Origin: an uncultured bacterium
GTDB lineage: Bacteria > Fidelibacterota > Marinisomatia > Marinisomatales > Marinisomataceae
Direction: 5' to 3'
NCBI GenBank assembly: GCA_943788675.1
Contig: CALSRE010000001.1
Coordinates: 113,400 to 177,399, forward strand
Length of the DNA stretch: 64,000 bases
The notes under the pieces were generated by a model. The model saw only the letters and a program-made list of their open reading frames with translations. It did not search any database and had not been told where the DNA came from. The translations under genes and the position numbers were made by a program. This document shows, piece after piece, positions 37,500-46,721 of the stretch; within the stretch, counting starts at the first letter, position 1; each line of letters begins with the position of its first letter.

Positions 37500-40241
37500 A
37501 TGAAACGTACAATTTTTAGTGCTCTTCTAATGTTTTCTATTTCAATGACTGCTTTGTTTGCCCAAGGAACTATTTCTGGTAGCGTAACAGATGCAGATGG
37601 AAAACCATTACCGGGAGCAAATGTAATTGTTGAAGGAACAAATTTAGGTGCTGCTGCTACGTTAAGCGGTGGTTACTCAGTAGATGTTCCATCTGGTTCC
37701 TACACTTTAACTGCTTCTGTAGTTGGTTTTTCGAAAGAAACAGTGACAGTAAGTGTTGGTAATTCAGGAAAAACAGTAAATTTTACTTTAAATCCCTCTG
37801 CTGTCGCGCTTGGAGGTGTTGAGGTATTAGCAAACAGAGTTAACGAAAACTCTGCTGTACCTTATACAGATTTCTTAAAAAGTGAAATTGACTTTAGGCT
37901 TGGTGGTAGAGGTCTTCCACAAGCACTTTCAACTCAACCAAACGTTCACGTTAACCAAGGTGGTGGTTGGGACGACGAAAATGTATTTGTTAGAGGTTTT
38001 GACGACAGATATACTTCATATGCAATTAATGGTGTACCAATGAATGATATGGAAAATGGAAATCTATATTTTTCAAACTGGAGCGTATTAGCAGATGTTG
38101 CTAGTGTAGTTCAAATTCAAAAAGGTGCCTCAGCAATTAACTTAGCTGTTCCAAATTTGGGTGGTGTAGTTAATTTTATGTCATTTAATCCAAACCAAGA
38201 AAAATCTGTAAGCGTAAAGCAAGAAGCAGGTTCCAATGGATTAAATAGAACTGCTCTCGTATATAATAGTGGATTTTTGATGGATGGTAAGCTTGCGTTA
38301 GTAGCAGCGGCTTCTAGAAGAACTGCTCACCAAAGAGTAGCCAAAGGAACGTTCTCAGAAGCGTGGGGATATTACTTTATGGGATCATACCAATTTGACA
38401 AAAATAACAGAGTTGAAATGGTAGCCCTTGGAGCTCCTCAAAAACACGGTCAGGCGTATTACACTGACTATATCTCATACTATAGTAATGATTTAGCATC
38501 AGAATACGGTGTTGCTGATAGCGATTTAAGAGATGAAAGAGGTTGGGATTATAATGCAAATGGTTATGGTGTATTTACTGACGGCTTTAAAGATAAAAGA
38601 GCCTGGGCTAGTTGGGTACCATTCGATGGAAACATCAACCAAACTATGAGAATAGATAATGAAAATTGGTCAAGTGACGAGTGGACTACAAGAGTAAACT
38701 ACTTCCATAAACCAATTATTCAGTTTAATTCATACAACACGTTTGCAAATGGAATGACATTAACTTCATCATTATACAATTCTGGTGGAGAAGGTGGCGG
38801 GGGTGGATTCACTTCTGATCGATACACACTTGTTGGTGATGTTGGTGACGATTTGTCAAATTCTGATGGAACAGTTAATGTTGACTGGTTAGTAGAATAT
38901 AATTCAAATCCAGCAACAAGAATTGAGACTGACTATGGTATCGCAACGCCAGTAGCAGGTAGATCTTCAAGAAACAACCAAAATACTACTGGATTAATGT
39001 CTAAACTTTCTATGGATTTAAATTCTGAAAGTAAATTAACAATTGGCCTTGATGTAAGGACTGCTGAAATTGAACATACTAGCAGAATTGTTAGTCTTTT
39101 CGGTGCAGATGTTTACAAAAATACTTATCGCGGAGATGCATCTTGGACAGACGCACAAAAATACAGAGGCTTAGGTGATAGACAAGAATATTGGACTGTT
39201 ACTACTGTAGACTGGCAAGGAATGTATGCTCAATATGATTATAGCTCTGGACCAACTACAGCTTTTGCTGTAGCAGGTTTAACTACAGCTGAATATACCG
39301 CTACTGATAAATTTGGTGGTGGTGTTGGAGAAGAAGACCCAATGCTAAAAGCTGATGCTGCCACTGGTTGGCAAGTAAAAGCTGGTGCAAGCCATAATCT
39401 AAATGACACTTATCAGCTATTTGGTACTGTTGGTTATACTCAACTTACACCATCGCTTGATAAGTTAATTAACGATGAAGCTTTCATCATGAATACTGAT
39501 TTTGAAAATGAATTTGCAACTTTCGTAGACTTTGGAACACGTTTCAAATCTGCAAATGGTCAAGTTGTTGGTTCTGTTGGTATGTACTATACTCTATGGG
39601 AAAATAGAGATCTTAGAGTACAGCAAACTGATGCTTCTGGAGACAGATCATATTTAAGTATTCAAGGTCAAGATCAGGCTCACTCAGGAATTGAATATGC
39701 AATATCATATCAACCAATTCCTGTTTTAAGATTTGATCTTAGAGGTTCAGAAAATGTTTGGGAAAACACAAGTGATTTAACTTTCAATTACATTGATGAT
39801 CTAACCGATCCAACAGATGTGACCACAGTTGATGCTTACATGAAAGGTACAAGAATCGGTGGAGCTCCACAGAGTCAACAATCGTTTATTGTAACTACTT
39901 TTATGAACAGATTAAAAGCATCAATAGAACTTGAAAGATTTGGTAATATGTATGCACAATTTAAATACGGTGATGATGCAGCAGACAGACTATATGTTTT
40001 CAATGACCCAGACAATCTATATAAAGACATTCAACAAAAATCACTTGATCATCAAGTAGTTAATTTTATGTTTGAATATCAGTTAGATAAAGTAAAACTA
40101 AATCTAGGTGTATTTAACGCACTCGACGAAGAGTACGTTCTTGACCTAGAAGACAATGGAATGGATGGAGAAGTAAAAGACCTAAAAGGTCAACCACAAA
40201 TGAAACGTAATTATACATTAGGGGTTTCTTACTCATTCTAA
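37500..40241 (+). CDS. TonB-dependent outer-membrane receptor with N-terminal CarboxypepD-reg-like domain
   Basis: ATG 37500 is chosen over 37485 because it gives a clean signal peptide MKRTIFSALLMFSISMTALFAQ. The beta-sandwich domain follows (GTISGSVTDADGKPLPGANV, about 22-105). Then comes the plug (LPQALSTQPNVHVNQGGGWD, NGVPMNDMENGNLYFSNW, VVQIQKGASA) and a 22-strand-type barrel ending NYTLGVSYSF with terminal Phe. It is 913 residues. It imports large substrates with TonB energy; no ligand can be named and no SusD partner is nearby. It is monocistronic, ending at a strong terminator. Confidence 0.92.
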   Translation: MKRTIFSALLMFSISMTALFAQGTISGSVTDADGKPLPGANVIVEGTNLGAAATLSGGYSVDVPSGSYTLTASVVGFSKETVTVSVGNSGKTVNFTLNPSAVALGGVEVLANRVNENSAVPYTDFLKSEIDFRLGGRGLPQALSTQPNVHVNQGGGWDDENVFVRGFDDRYTSYAINGVPMNDMENGNLYFSNWSVLADVASVVQIQKGASAINLAVPNLGGVVNFMSFNPNQEKSVSVKQEAGSNGLNRTALVYNSGFLMDGKLALVAAASRRTAHQRVAKGTFSEAWGYYFMGSYQFDKNNRVEMVALGAPQKHGQAYYTDYISYYSNDLASEYGVADSDLRDERGWDYNANGYGVFTDGFKDKRAWASWVPFDGNINQTMRIDNENWSSDEWTTRVNYFHKPIIQFNSYNTFANGMTLTSSLYNSGGEGGGGGFTSDRYTLVGDVGDDLSNSDGTVNVDWLVEYNSNPATRIETDYGIATPVAGRSSRNNQNTTGLMSKLSMDLNSESKLTIGLDVRTAEIEHTSRIVSLFGADVYKNTYRGDASWTDAQKYRGLGDRQEYWTVTTVDWQGMYAQYDYSSGPTTAFAVAGLTTAEYTATDKFGGGVGEEDPMLKADAATGWQVKAGASHNLNDTYQLFGTVGYTQLTPSLDKLINDEAFIMNTDFENEFATFVDFGTRFKSANGQVVGSVGMYYTLWENRDLRVQQTDASGDRSYLSIQGQDQAHSGIEYAISYQPIPVLRFDLRGSENVWENTSDLTFNYIDDLTDPTDVTTVDAYMKGTRIGGAPQSQQSFIVTTFMNRLKASIELERFGNMYAQFKYGDDAADRLYVFNDPDNLYKDIQQKSLDHQVVNFMFEYQLDKVKLNLGVFNALDEEYVLDLEDNGMDGEVKDLKGQPQMKRNYTLGVSYSF

Positions 40242-40266
40242 TTTAATTAATTATTAGTTATTGAGT

Positions 40267-40296
40267 AAAAGGGCTCTCAAACATGAGAGCCCTTTT
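40267..40296. terminator. Bidirectional rho-independent terminator
   Basis: The 9-bp stem GGGCTCTCA/TGAGAGCCC with a four-base AACA loop is flanked by AAAA and TTTT, so it can work in both directions. It lies 25 bases after the TonB receptor stop and immediately beyond the dnaG stop on the other strand. Confidence 0.9.
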
Positions 40297-40297
40297 C

Positions 40298-42043
40298 TTA
40301 TTTTGATGTTTTCTTTTGAAGAGCAATTAAGTCTAGGACCATTTCTTCACTAGCAATTTCTCCTGACTCTTCAATAATACGAATTTGATTTCTAAGTTTT
40401 GAAATTTTATTCTTTATTTTTTGGTTTTCTAGCGTTTCAATACAGTCCGATAATATATTTAATTCGTTTTCCTTATCAGGAACATCAACAGCTAATAATG
40501 CGACTAGGTTTCTTTCTTCAGGGGCATTTCCAAGATATTCTAGTAACTGCGCAACATTTTTATATCTATTTGAATTATCAATTATAGTTTTAACAATATT
40601 ATAACATAGCTTATTATCAAACAAAGATAGTGATATATCTTTTGATAGCTTTTGGTTATGAATGAAAAGTTTCAGAATTTCAAATTGTGCCTTGTCAGAT
40701 TTTGAATCATAGTGTTTGATTTGATTTTTTTTATCTTTTTCATTTTTTTTATTATATCTTCTGTTTGACTTTAACTCTGCAAATCTTCCAATAACTTCAT
40801 TTTCAATAACACCAAGCTCATCTGATAGTCGTTTAATTAAATCATTCCTGATAATAACATCATCAACCAACTTGATTTCTTCAATACATTCATTTAAGAA
40901 TTTTGATTTATCCGAAGCACCTAATGAGTGTATATTTTTTTTATTGATAATATAGTTAATTGGGTGAAAAGCAGTTTTTATCAGCTCTTGAAAAGTTAGT
41001 ATACTATTTTCTTTCAACTTGAAATAATCATCAGGGTCAAGCCCGTCGCCTAAATCTATCACTCGTACTTCAAAACCATTTTGTAGTAAAATATATCCAG
41101 TTCTGATTGCGGCATTAACTCCAGCATTATCTGAATCGTATGTAAGGATAACTCTATTAGTATACTTAGCAAGTGCATTAGCATGCTTTGTAGAGAAAGC
41201 CGTACCTGAAGTAGCTAAAACGTTTTTAAAACCTTTCTCATAGAGTCTAAGGAAATCAGTTTGTCCCTCAACTAATAGCACATAATTTTTTTTTCTGATT
41301 TCTGGCATTGTTTGATAAGAGCCATAAAAAACTTTACTTTTTTGGAATAGTAATGTTTCAGGTGAATTTAAATATTTAACATCTTCTTTATCTGACAAGC
41401 TTCTTCCGCTAAAACCAATAACCTTTCCTGAAGGGCTGTAAAAAGGAAACATGATTCTATTTCTAAATCTATCTAAAAAACCCTTTTTACCACTGGAAAA
41501 TAGACCTGACTTTTCAATAACCTCTTCATCAAATTTTTGATTCAGTTCTTTATAAAGCAAATCCCATGAATCAGATGCAAATCCGATATTAAACTTTTCT
41601 ATAATTGCTTTATCAAAAAAACGATCATTTAAATACTTGCTAGCTTTTTTCCCAGCTGATGATTTAAGATTATTTGAAAAGAATAAGTATGCTAAGTTGT
41701 GTATCTCATATAGCTGATCATAAAGATTGCTCTGCTGTTCATTCCCTACTTCAATTATTTCAATACTATGCTTTTCAGCCAATGAACGGATTGCTTCTGA
41801 AAAACTTATTTTCTCATACTCAATTAAAAATTGAATGGCATTACCTCCTTGGCCTGAACCAAAGTCATACCACATATTTTTTTCAGGAGCAACGCTAAAT
41901 GATGGTTTAGTTTCTGAACGAAAGGGACTTAAACCAAAATAATTTCTACCTCTTTTTTTTAAATCTACGTATTGAGAAATAACATCAAAGATGTCTACTT
42001 CTTCTAAAACTCTATTAATTGTTTCTTGTGCTATTCTTCTCAT
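40298..42043 (-). CDS. dnaG: DNA primase lacking canonical zinc ligands
   Basis: DnaG makes RNA primers at the replication fork. The N-terminal domain aligns to the CHC2 zinc-binding region (IVDLKKRGRNYFGLSPFR-like text and KPSFSVAPEKNMWYDFG). The four expected Cys/His ligands are replaced by Ser39, Arg42, Asp60 and Ser63. The catalytic core is normal: VIGFSGRSL, the Toprim segments LLVEGQTDFLRLYEKG and ILTYDSDNAGVNAAIRTG, and LDPDDYFK. Total length is 581 residues. It is the only primase in the window and sits in a housekeeping order with cvpA and yqeY, so it is probably the chromosomal primase. Confidence 0.92.
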   Translation of the reverse strand: MRRIAQETINRVLEEVDIFDVISQYVDLKKRGRNYFGLSPFRSETKPSFSVAPEKNMWYDFGSGQGGNAIQFLIEYEKISFSEAIRSLAEKHSIEIIEVGNEQQSNLYDQLYEIHNLAYLFFSNNLKSSAGKKASKYLNDRFFDKAIIEKFNIGFASDSWDLLYKELNQKFDEEVIEKSGLFSSGKKGFLDRFRNRIMFPFYSPSGKVIGFSGRSLSDKEDVKYLNSPETLLFQKSKVFYGSYQTMPEIRKKNYVLLVEGQTDFLRLYEKGFKNVLATSGTAFSTKHANALAKYTNRVILTYDSDNAGVNAAIRTGYILLQNGFEVRVIDLGDGLDPDDYFKLKENSILTFQELIKTAFHPINYIINKKNIHSLGASDKSKFLNECIEEIKLVDDVIIRNDLIKRLSDELGVIENEVIGRFAELKSNRRYNKKNEKDKKNQIKHYDSKSDKAQFEILKLFIHNQKLSKDISLSLFDNKLCYNIVKTIIDNSNRYKNVAQLLEYLGNAPEERNLVALLAVDVPDKENELNILSDCIETLENQKIKNKISKLRNQIRIIEESGEIASEEMVLDLIALQKKTSK

Positions 42044-42507
42044 TATTTAAAAATATAGTCTTTGAAAGGTTCGAGTAAAACAAGAATCTTTGACTGATTA
42101 TATAAAATTTGGTACACATTATCAGAAATATATTTTTCAAAAATACCAGCAAATAATATGAGGGCAATAATGCCTTTTATGCCTCCAAGTATAAAGCCTA
42201 ACACCATATTCAAATTCTTATATGCATAAATACCACCATCAAGCAGAAACAGTAATAAGCTCGTTAGCAATCTTAATGCTATAATAGACATTAAAAATAT
42301 TATTGTAAGTGAAAAAATTATTATAATGGTCGCATTTATTGATATGTACTGTGATATCAAAAAAGATAGGTCAACATAAAAAAGAAGGGCCAATGCAATG
42401 CCAACAACTAGGTTCAAAAAATCTGTAAATGATTCTACAAATCCTTTTTGCATACCAAACACACTCATGATTAGAATAATCATTGAAAAAAGTAAATCTA
42501 AAATCAT
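42043..42507 (-). CDS. CvpA-family membrane protein
   Basis: The ATG at 42507 is preferred to the track's 42555, which would overlap yqeY by 47 bases. The resulting 154-residue protein has four hydrophobic segments and CvpA text MSVFGMQKGFVESF near the N-terminus and GFILGGIKGIIALIL in the second half. CvpA proteins affect colicin V production and envelope stress resistance. The gene lies between yqeY and dnaG, sharing one base with the dnaG start. Confidence 0.78.
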   Translation of the reverse strand: MILDLLFSMIILIMSVFGMQKGFVESFTDFLNLVVGIALALLFYVDLSFLISQYISINATIIIIFSLTIIFLMSIIALRLLTSLLLFLLDGGIYAYKNLNMVLGFILGGIKGIIALILFAGIFEKYISDNVYQILYNQSKILVLLEPFKDYIFK

Positions 42508-42508
42508 A

Positions 42509-42946
42509 TTATGATAATAGTTCTTTAACAATAGATTGAGCGGTATTACCATCAATCTTACCAGCTCCCTGCTTCATCACATTGGGCATTACTTTACCAA
42601 AATCTTCCATACTAGTCGCACCAACTTCAGCTACAACAGAAGATACCAAGCTTCTTAAATCTTCCTCACTCATCATAGACGGAAGATAAACTTCCACAAA
42701 TCCTAATTCTCGTACTTCTTCCTCCACTAAATCATTACGGTTTCCCTTTTTATAAAGCTTAATAGATTCCTTGTGCTGTTTTGCTACCGTTTGGAGCACT
42801 TTAATTATTTCTTGATCAGATAATTCTTTTCTTAATTCAATCGCCTTATTTTTGCATTTTGATATAATAAGTCTTAATGCACCTGCTTTTTCTTTCTCTT
42901 TACTTTTTAAGGCCTGCATCATGTCTTGTTCTAATTTTTTAAGCAT
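42509..42946 (-). CDS. YqeY/GatB-C-terminal-like protein
   Basis: At 145 residues it matches the YqeY family, related to the tail domain of the amidotransferase GatB: LEQDMMQALKSKEKEKAGALRL near the start, KQHKESIKLYKKGNR in the middle, YLPSMMSEEDL, and FGKVMPNVMKQGAGKIDG at the end. It is suspected to bind tRNA and has no catalytic role of its own. It starts one base into the stop of the upstream methyltransferase-like gene. Confidence 0.85.
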   Translation of the reverse strand: MLKKLEQDMMQALKSKEKEKAGALRLIISKCKNKAIELRKELSDQEIIKVLQTVAKQHKESIKLYKKGNRNDLVEEEVRELGFVEVYLPSMMSEEDLRSLVSSVVAEVGATSMEDFGKVMPNVMKQGAGKIDGNTAQSIVKELLS

Positions 42947-43668
42947 TAGTTTTCTCTTTCATTAATTGTTTTCATGGCTAATAATATTTGATCCTGATTT
43001 GCTTCAAAACCAATAAATCTTCTTCCTCTTTTTTTTGCAACAACTCCCACAGCGCCTACATTCATAAAAGGATCTAAAATCCAATTCAATTTGAAGCTAC
43101 TTGCTTTGATAACTCTATGTATAATTTCTTCATAATCTAGATGAAACCATAAATTATCTTTGATATCGTCAGGCTTTGGATTATTAATATTTTTACCATT
43201 TACAATATAATTTTGGTTAAAAATATAATCATTGGTTTTAGTCGCAAACCAAATATCAGAAATTTTGTTTTTCCATTGTGACAGTTCAACATTTTCAATT
43301 TGTCTTTCAGCAGTAATTCTAGATTGCACAATAAATTTCTTGCCTAAAACAGAATGATACAGTGAAGATGATTCCCATGGGCAAATAATATAAATTGAAC
43401 CACTAGCTGTTAATACCCTCCTACACTCCTCCATCCATTCATCTATCCACCTAACATATTCTGTGTAGGTTAATGTATTATTAGGATCTAATGATGGCTC
43501 AGTTACTATTAAATCAATTGATTCATCAGGCAGCTTTTTTAGCCCTACTAGAGCATCTGATTTAAATAACCCTTCAGATAACTTGTCCTTAAAATGAATA
43601 TCAACCTCTGTCTTTATAGCAGGTAAATATTTGTTTAAGTCTTTTACAGTTAAAATATCTTTATTCAC
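42946..43668 (-). CDS. Beta-class DNA methyltransferase-like protein with degenerate motifs
   Basis: The 240-residue protein follows the beta-class order of N4/N6 amino methyltransferases. The catalytic block comes first (SIDLIVTEPSLDP, then WIDEWMEECRRVLTASGSIYI), and the SAM-binding block is last (WILDPFMNVGAVGVVAKKRGRRFIGFE). The catalytic DPPY is replaced by EPSL (Glu57-Leu60). In motif I the usual GSGTT-like text is NVGAV. No restriction enzyme is nearby. It may be an inactive or re-purposed paralogue. It is tightly coupled to yqeY (one-base overlap) and diverges from the next gene. Confidence 0.8.
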   Translation of the reverse strand: MNKDILTVKDLNKYLPAIKTEVDIHFKDKLSEGLFKSDALVGLKKLPDESIDLIVTEPSLDPNNTLTYTEYVRWIDEWMEECRRVLTASGSIYIICPWESSSLYHSVLGKKFIVQSRITAERQIENVELSQWKNKISDIWFATKTNDYIFNQNYIVNGKNINNPKPDDIKDNLWFHLDYEEIIHRVIKASSFKLNWILDPFMNVGAVGVVAKKRGRRFIGFEANQDQILLAMKTINEREN

Positions 43669-43719
43669 TGCTATAATTTAATCTTATAATGTTAATTTAA
43701 AAATTGTAAGTTTTCGAAT

Positions 43720-44604
43720 ATGAGTAATTCAATAAAACCGAGAATAGCTATTAGCTCTTTACCAAAATCTGGCTGGTGGCCAAATGGTATTACAGCATAT
43801 GAAGATAATGATATGATGAGTAATGGCGCATATCCTAATCAAATGCTTCTCAAAGAAGAGCACTTAAGCTTAATAAAAACTTTGAATAAATATTCTTTAA
43901 GTATTATGAAAATTCCTTTTAAACAAGAGCTAGAGGCGTATGAAAAGTATGACTTTGTTTTTATGAGAGATCATTTTTTATGCAATACAAACAAAGATAT
44001 TGTGATGTGTAATATGAAGCTTTCAGAAAGAATGAATGAAGGAGAATTTGTTATTTCAAATCTGGAAAATATAGGATATAATATTTCATTTCTAGATGAC
44101 GAATGTATAGCAGAGGGTGGTGAATTTTTTTACTTACCAAAAGAAAATATATTGCTTGCTGGTCAATGTAGGAATAATCTCAAAGGCGCTGAGCAGATGG
44201 CAGAAAAATTAAAGGTTTCTAAGTTATATATTATTCCATCTGGTGGATATCATCTTGACACATCTATCTCTCCAATTTTTAATAATAACTATGATTGTAT
44301 TGGAATTATTTGTGCAGCTGAAGTATTTAATAATGAACAATTCTTAAACTTTTCTAATATATGCCATCAAAATAATTGGGATATCATTAAGGTTGAGCAC
44401 CACAACCAACTTGAATCAATTCAATTTAGAACATCGATGAATAGCTTATCGCTTCCCGGCCTAATGATTGGAAGCGCAGCTCTTAAAGACAAACAAATAA
44501 TAGACTTTACATCAGTAAATAATATCGTCTTAGATACCACACCCGCTTCTCAATTTAATTTAAGCGGCGGATCTGTACATTGCCTTACAAACGAGCTATT
44601 TTAG
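43720..44604 (+). CDS. Guanidino-group-modifying enzyme (amidinotransferase/DDAH-like)
   Basis: The 294-residue protein has the pattern of the amidinotransferase superfamily: FVFMRDHF (substrate-binding Asp), IAEGGEFFYL (EGG), the catalytic His in SGGYHLDTSISPI and the catalytic Cys near the C-terminus in SGGSVHCLTNELF. Members hydrolyse or transfer amidino groups of arginine derivatives. It resembles dimethylargininase-type hydrolases more than arginine deiminase by length. No partner gene gives the substrate. It ends with a 4-base convergent overlap. Confidence 0.8.
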   Translation: MSNSIKPRIAISSLPKSGWWPNGITAYEDNDMMSNGAYPNQMLLKEEHLSLIKTLNKYSLSIMKIPFKQELEAYEKYDFVFMRDHFLCNTNKDIVMCNMKLSERMNEGEFVISNLENIGYNISFLDDECIAEGGEFFYLPKENILLAGQCRNNLKGAEQMAEKLKVSKLYIIPSGGYHLDTSISPIFNNNYDCIGIICAAEVFNNEQFLNFSNICHQNNWDIIKVEHHNQLESIQFRTSMNSLSLPGLMIGSAALKDKQIIDFTSVNNIVLDTTPASQFNLSGGSVHCLTNELF

Positions 44605-45191
44605 CTAGGAAAGTCATCTTCGAGAGATTCCCATAAATATAATGTGGATATGGTTTTATATGGCGCCCATTTTTCAGCAATTTTTCTTATTTCGTCAAGT
44701 GTCTTAACTTTGTATTCTTTTTTAATAGCATTAATCAATGCTAAATCTCCCTCTGGAAATATATTTAAATCTCCTTTTGTGAAAATCATAAACATATCTA
44801 TTGTCCAGTTTCCAACGCCTTTGATTTTAATAAGCTTACTTCTAATAATAGACTGATCTGTACAATCATATAAATCATTTATAGAATTTTTTTCTTTAAA
44901 AATATTTTCAATATAGTTTTTTTTCTGTTTTGAGAGTCCAATCTTCTTACAATCCTCCTCTTTCCATAAAATTATATTATTTTTATTGAGATTATAGAAA
45001 TCTATAAATCTTTGATATATACTATTTCCTGCTTTTGTAGATATTTGTTGAAAAATAATATATTTACATAAGTCTAATATATAATCTTCAGACTTTGAAA
45101 GTTGTGGTTGGTCATATTTCTCTATTAATCTTTTTTGAACTTTGTCAATTTTTGACAAATGTTTTAAATGAGAGTCCTTGATATACATCAC
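44601..45191 (-). CDS. HhH-GPD DNA glycosylase, AlkA-like
   Basis: The 196-residue base-excision enzyme has the helix-hairpin-helix IKIKGVGNWTIDMFMIF and a catalytic Asp in FPEGDLALINAIKK. AEKWAPYKTISTLYLWES is the typical AlkA C-terminus. It would remove 3-methyladenine or similar alkylated bases. It lacks the N-terminal AlkA beta-domain and iron-sulfur cysteines. It overlaps the upstream esterase gene by 4 bases. Confidence 0.87.
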   Translation of the reverse strand: MMYIKDSHLKHLSKIDKVQKRLIEKYDQPQLSKSEDYILDLCKYIIFQQISTKAGNSIYQRFIDFYNLNKNNIILWKEEDCKKIGLSKQKKNYIENIFKEKNSINDLYDCTDQSIIRSKLIKIKGVGNWTIDMFMIFTKGDLNIFPEGDLALINAIKKEYKVKTLDEIRKIAEKWAPYKTISTLYLWESLEDDFPS

Positions 45192-46138
45192 TGTTGATTT
45201 TTAAAGAATTGCCAAATTAATTCTGAGCTTGAAATGTCGTGTCCCCAATTTTGGCTAAACCATGTATGTCCTTCTCCTTCTAAAGAATAGAGCTCAACTG
45301 TTTTTTCTTCTCCGCAGTTATAAGAAGTTAGCTTTTTAGTATATTGTCCGTCTCCATTAAAATCTGGAAGATTTATAGAAGCTTGATTGCTACACTCATT
45401 GTAATTTTTCCAAAATTCGTGTGCTTCATTTGCAGAGTATAGCCAATCTCCTCCATCATATGGAACGACTGTATCGTCTTCACCGTGAAAATGAATAATA
45501 CTTTTTTTTGTTTTGGGTTCACATGCAGTATAACCTCCCATTGAGCCTGTTACTGATCCAACGCTATTTACATCATCTAGTTCGCAGGCTAAACGATAAC
45601 TCATAAACCCACCCATGGACATCCCCGTAGAAAAGATTTTTGCTGAGTTGATATTGTAATTTGATTTGAAGTAATTGATTAGAGATCTAAACAGTCCAAC
45701 ATCATCAACTGTGGTAAATGCTCCAAATATTCCAGCATTCCAACCTGTATTTCCATAGATATCTGTAGTTCCTTGCACATAAACAGCAATGAAGTTTTCT
45801 TCATCAGCAATTTGATCAAAACCGGAGTATTGTCTAATAATTGGAGCTTGACTGGTATATCCGTGTAACACAAACACTAAGGGAAGAGACTGGGTTTCTG
45901 AATCAAAATTAGGAGGCACATGAACAATGAAATTTCTTACAAAATTTCCAAACGGTGCTGAAAAAGAAGCAGTTTGAGAATCATAAGTTGTTATGAGCTC
46001 AACAGAAAGGTCTTCTATAGTCTCTCCACCTCCACCGGTATTCCCATTGCCATTGTCTGTCAGAATACCCTCAGAACCAATATCAGAAGAACAGCTTACA
46101 ATAGCCAGCGAGATCAATATGTAGAATATCTTATTCAT
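45188..46138 (-). CDS. Secreted lipoprotein esterase, PHB-depolymerase/CE1-like
   Basis: A lipobox signal peptide (FYILISLAIVSC) and a Gly/Asn-rich linker (NGNGNTGGGGE) precede an alpha/beta-hydrolase. The hydrolase motifs are LVFVLHGYTSQ, the nucleophile elbow GMSMGGFMSYRLACE, the Asp-containing HFHGEDDTVVPYDG and the final His in GEGHTWF. This matches the LpqC/feruloyl-esterase or poly(3-hydroxybutyrate)-depolymerase group. It probably hydrolyses polymer or carbohydrate esters at the cell surface. It lies in a run of minus-strand genes with small overlaps. Confidence 0.85.
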   Translation of the reverse strand: MNKIFYILISLAIVSCSSDIGSEGILTDNGNGNTGGGGETIEDLSVELITTYDSQTASFSAPFGNFVRNFIVHVPPNFDSETQSLPLVFVLHGYTSQAPIIRQYSGFDQIADEENFIAVYVQGTTDIYGNTGWNAGIFGAFTTVDDVGLFRSLINYFKSNYNINSAKIFSTGMSMGGFMSYRLACELDDVNSVGSVTGSMGGYTACEPKTKKSIIHFHGEDDTVVPYDGGDWLYSANEAHEFWKNYNECSNQASINLPDFNGDGQYTKKLTSYNCGEEKTVELYSLEGEGHTWFSQNWGHDISSSELIWQFFKNQQ

Positions 46139-46721
46139 TTGTAATTTTAGTGATTATTACATCAATCTTTTGAAATAATTCTGATTCTGTTGAATTATTT
46201 TCAACTATAAAATCTGCATGTTTTACTTTTGTGGAATCTGGAAGTTGCAAATTCATTCTTCCTAATATTGAATCTTCTAATAAATTACCGCGCATGAGAG
46301 CTCTTTCTTTTCTTATAGCTTTGTCTGCAATAACAACCAATAAAATCATCCCCTTATATCTAAAATAGTTTACTGAACCAGATTCTATTATCATCGCTGC
46401 ATCAATAATGAAAAATGGATGTTTGCCATCTTCGTTGACAATTCTTTGTTCAATTTCTCTCTCTACTAATGGGTGTATGATACTATTTAACTTTAGTTGA
46501 GATTGCTTATTTTCAAATGCAGCCTGGGATAATAAATCTGTTTCCAACGATTTTAATTGAGGAAATGCTTCTAATATTTGCTTTTCAACTTCTTTCGTAT
46601 GAAGTATTTTTTTTGCCTCTACATCTGCATCAAAAATATATGCTTTGTATTTGTTTTGAAGATATTTTGATATACTACTTTTTCCTGATGCAAGACCGCC
46701 AGTAACACCCAAGACAATCAT
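46131..46721 (-). CDS. coaE: Dephospho-CoA kinase
   Basis: CoaE performs the last step of coenzyme A synthesis. The 196 residues have the P-loop GVTGGLASGKSSISKYL, IFDADVEAKKIL, HPLVEREIEQRI and DAAMIIESG, and the LID-like RALMRGNLLEDSILGRM. Length is normal. It ends within the start of the esterase gene and begins immediately downstream of adk. Confidence 0.93.
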   Translation of the reverse strand: MIVLGVTGGLASGKSSISKYLQNKYKAYIFDADVEAKKILHTKEVEKQILEAFPQLKSLETDLLSQAAFENKQSQLKLNSIIHPLVEREIEQRIVNEDGKHPFFIIDAAMIIESGSVNYFRYKGMILLVVIADKAIRKERALMRGNLLEDSILGRMNLQLPDSTKVKHADFIVENNSTESELFQKIDVIITKITNE

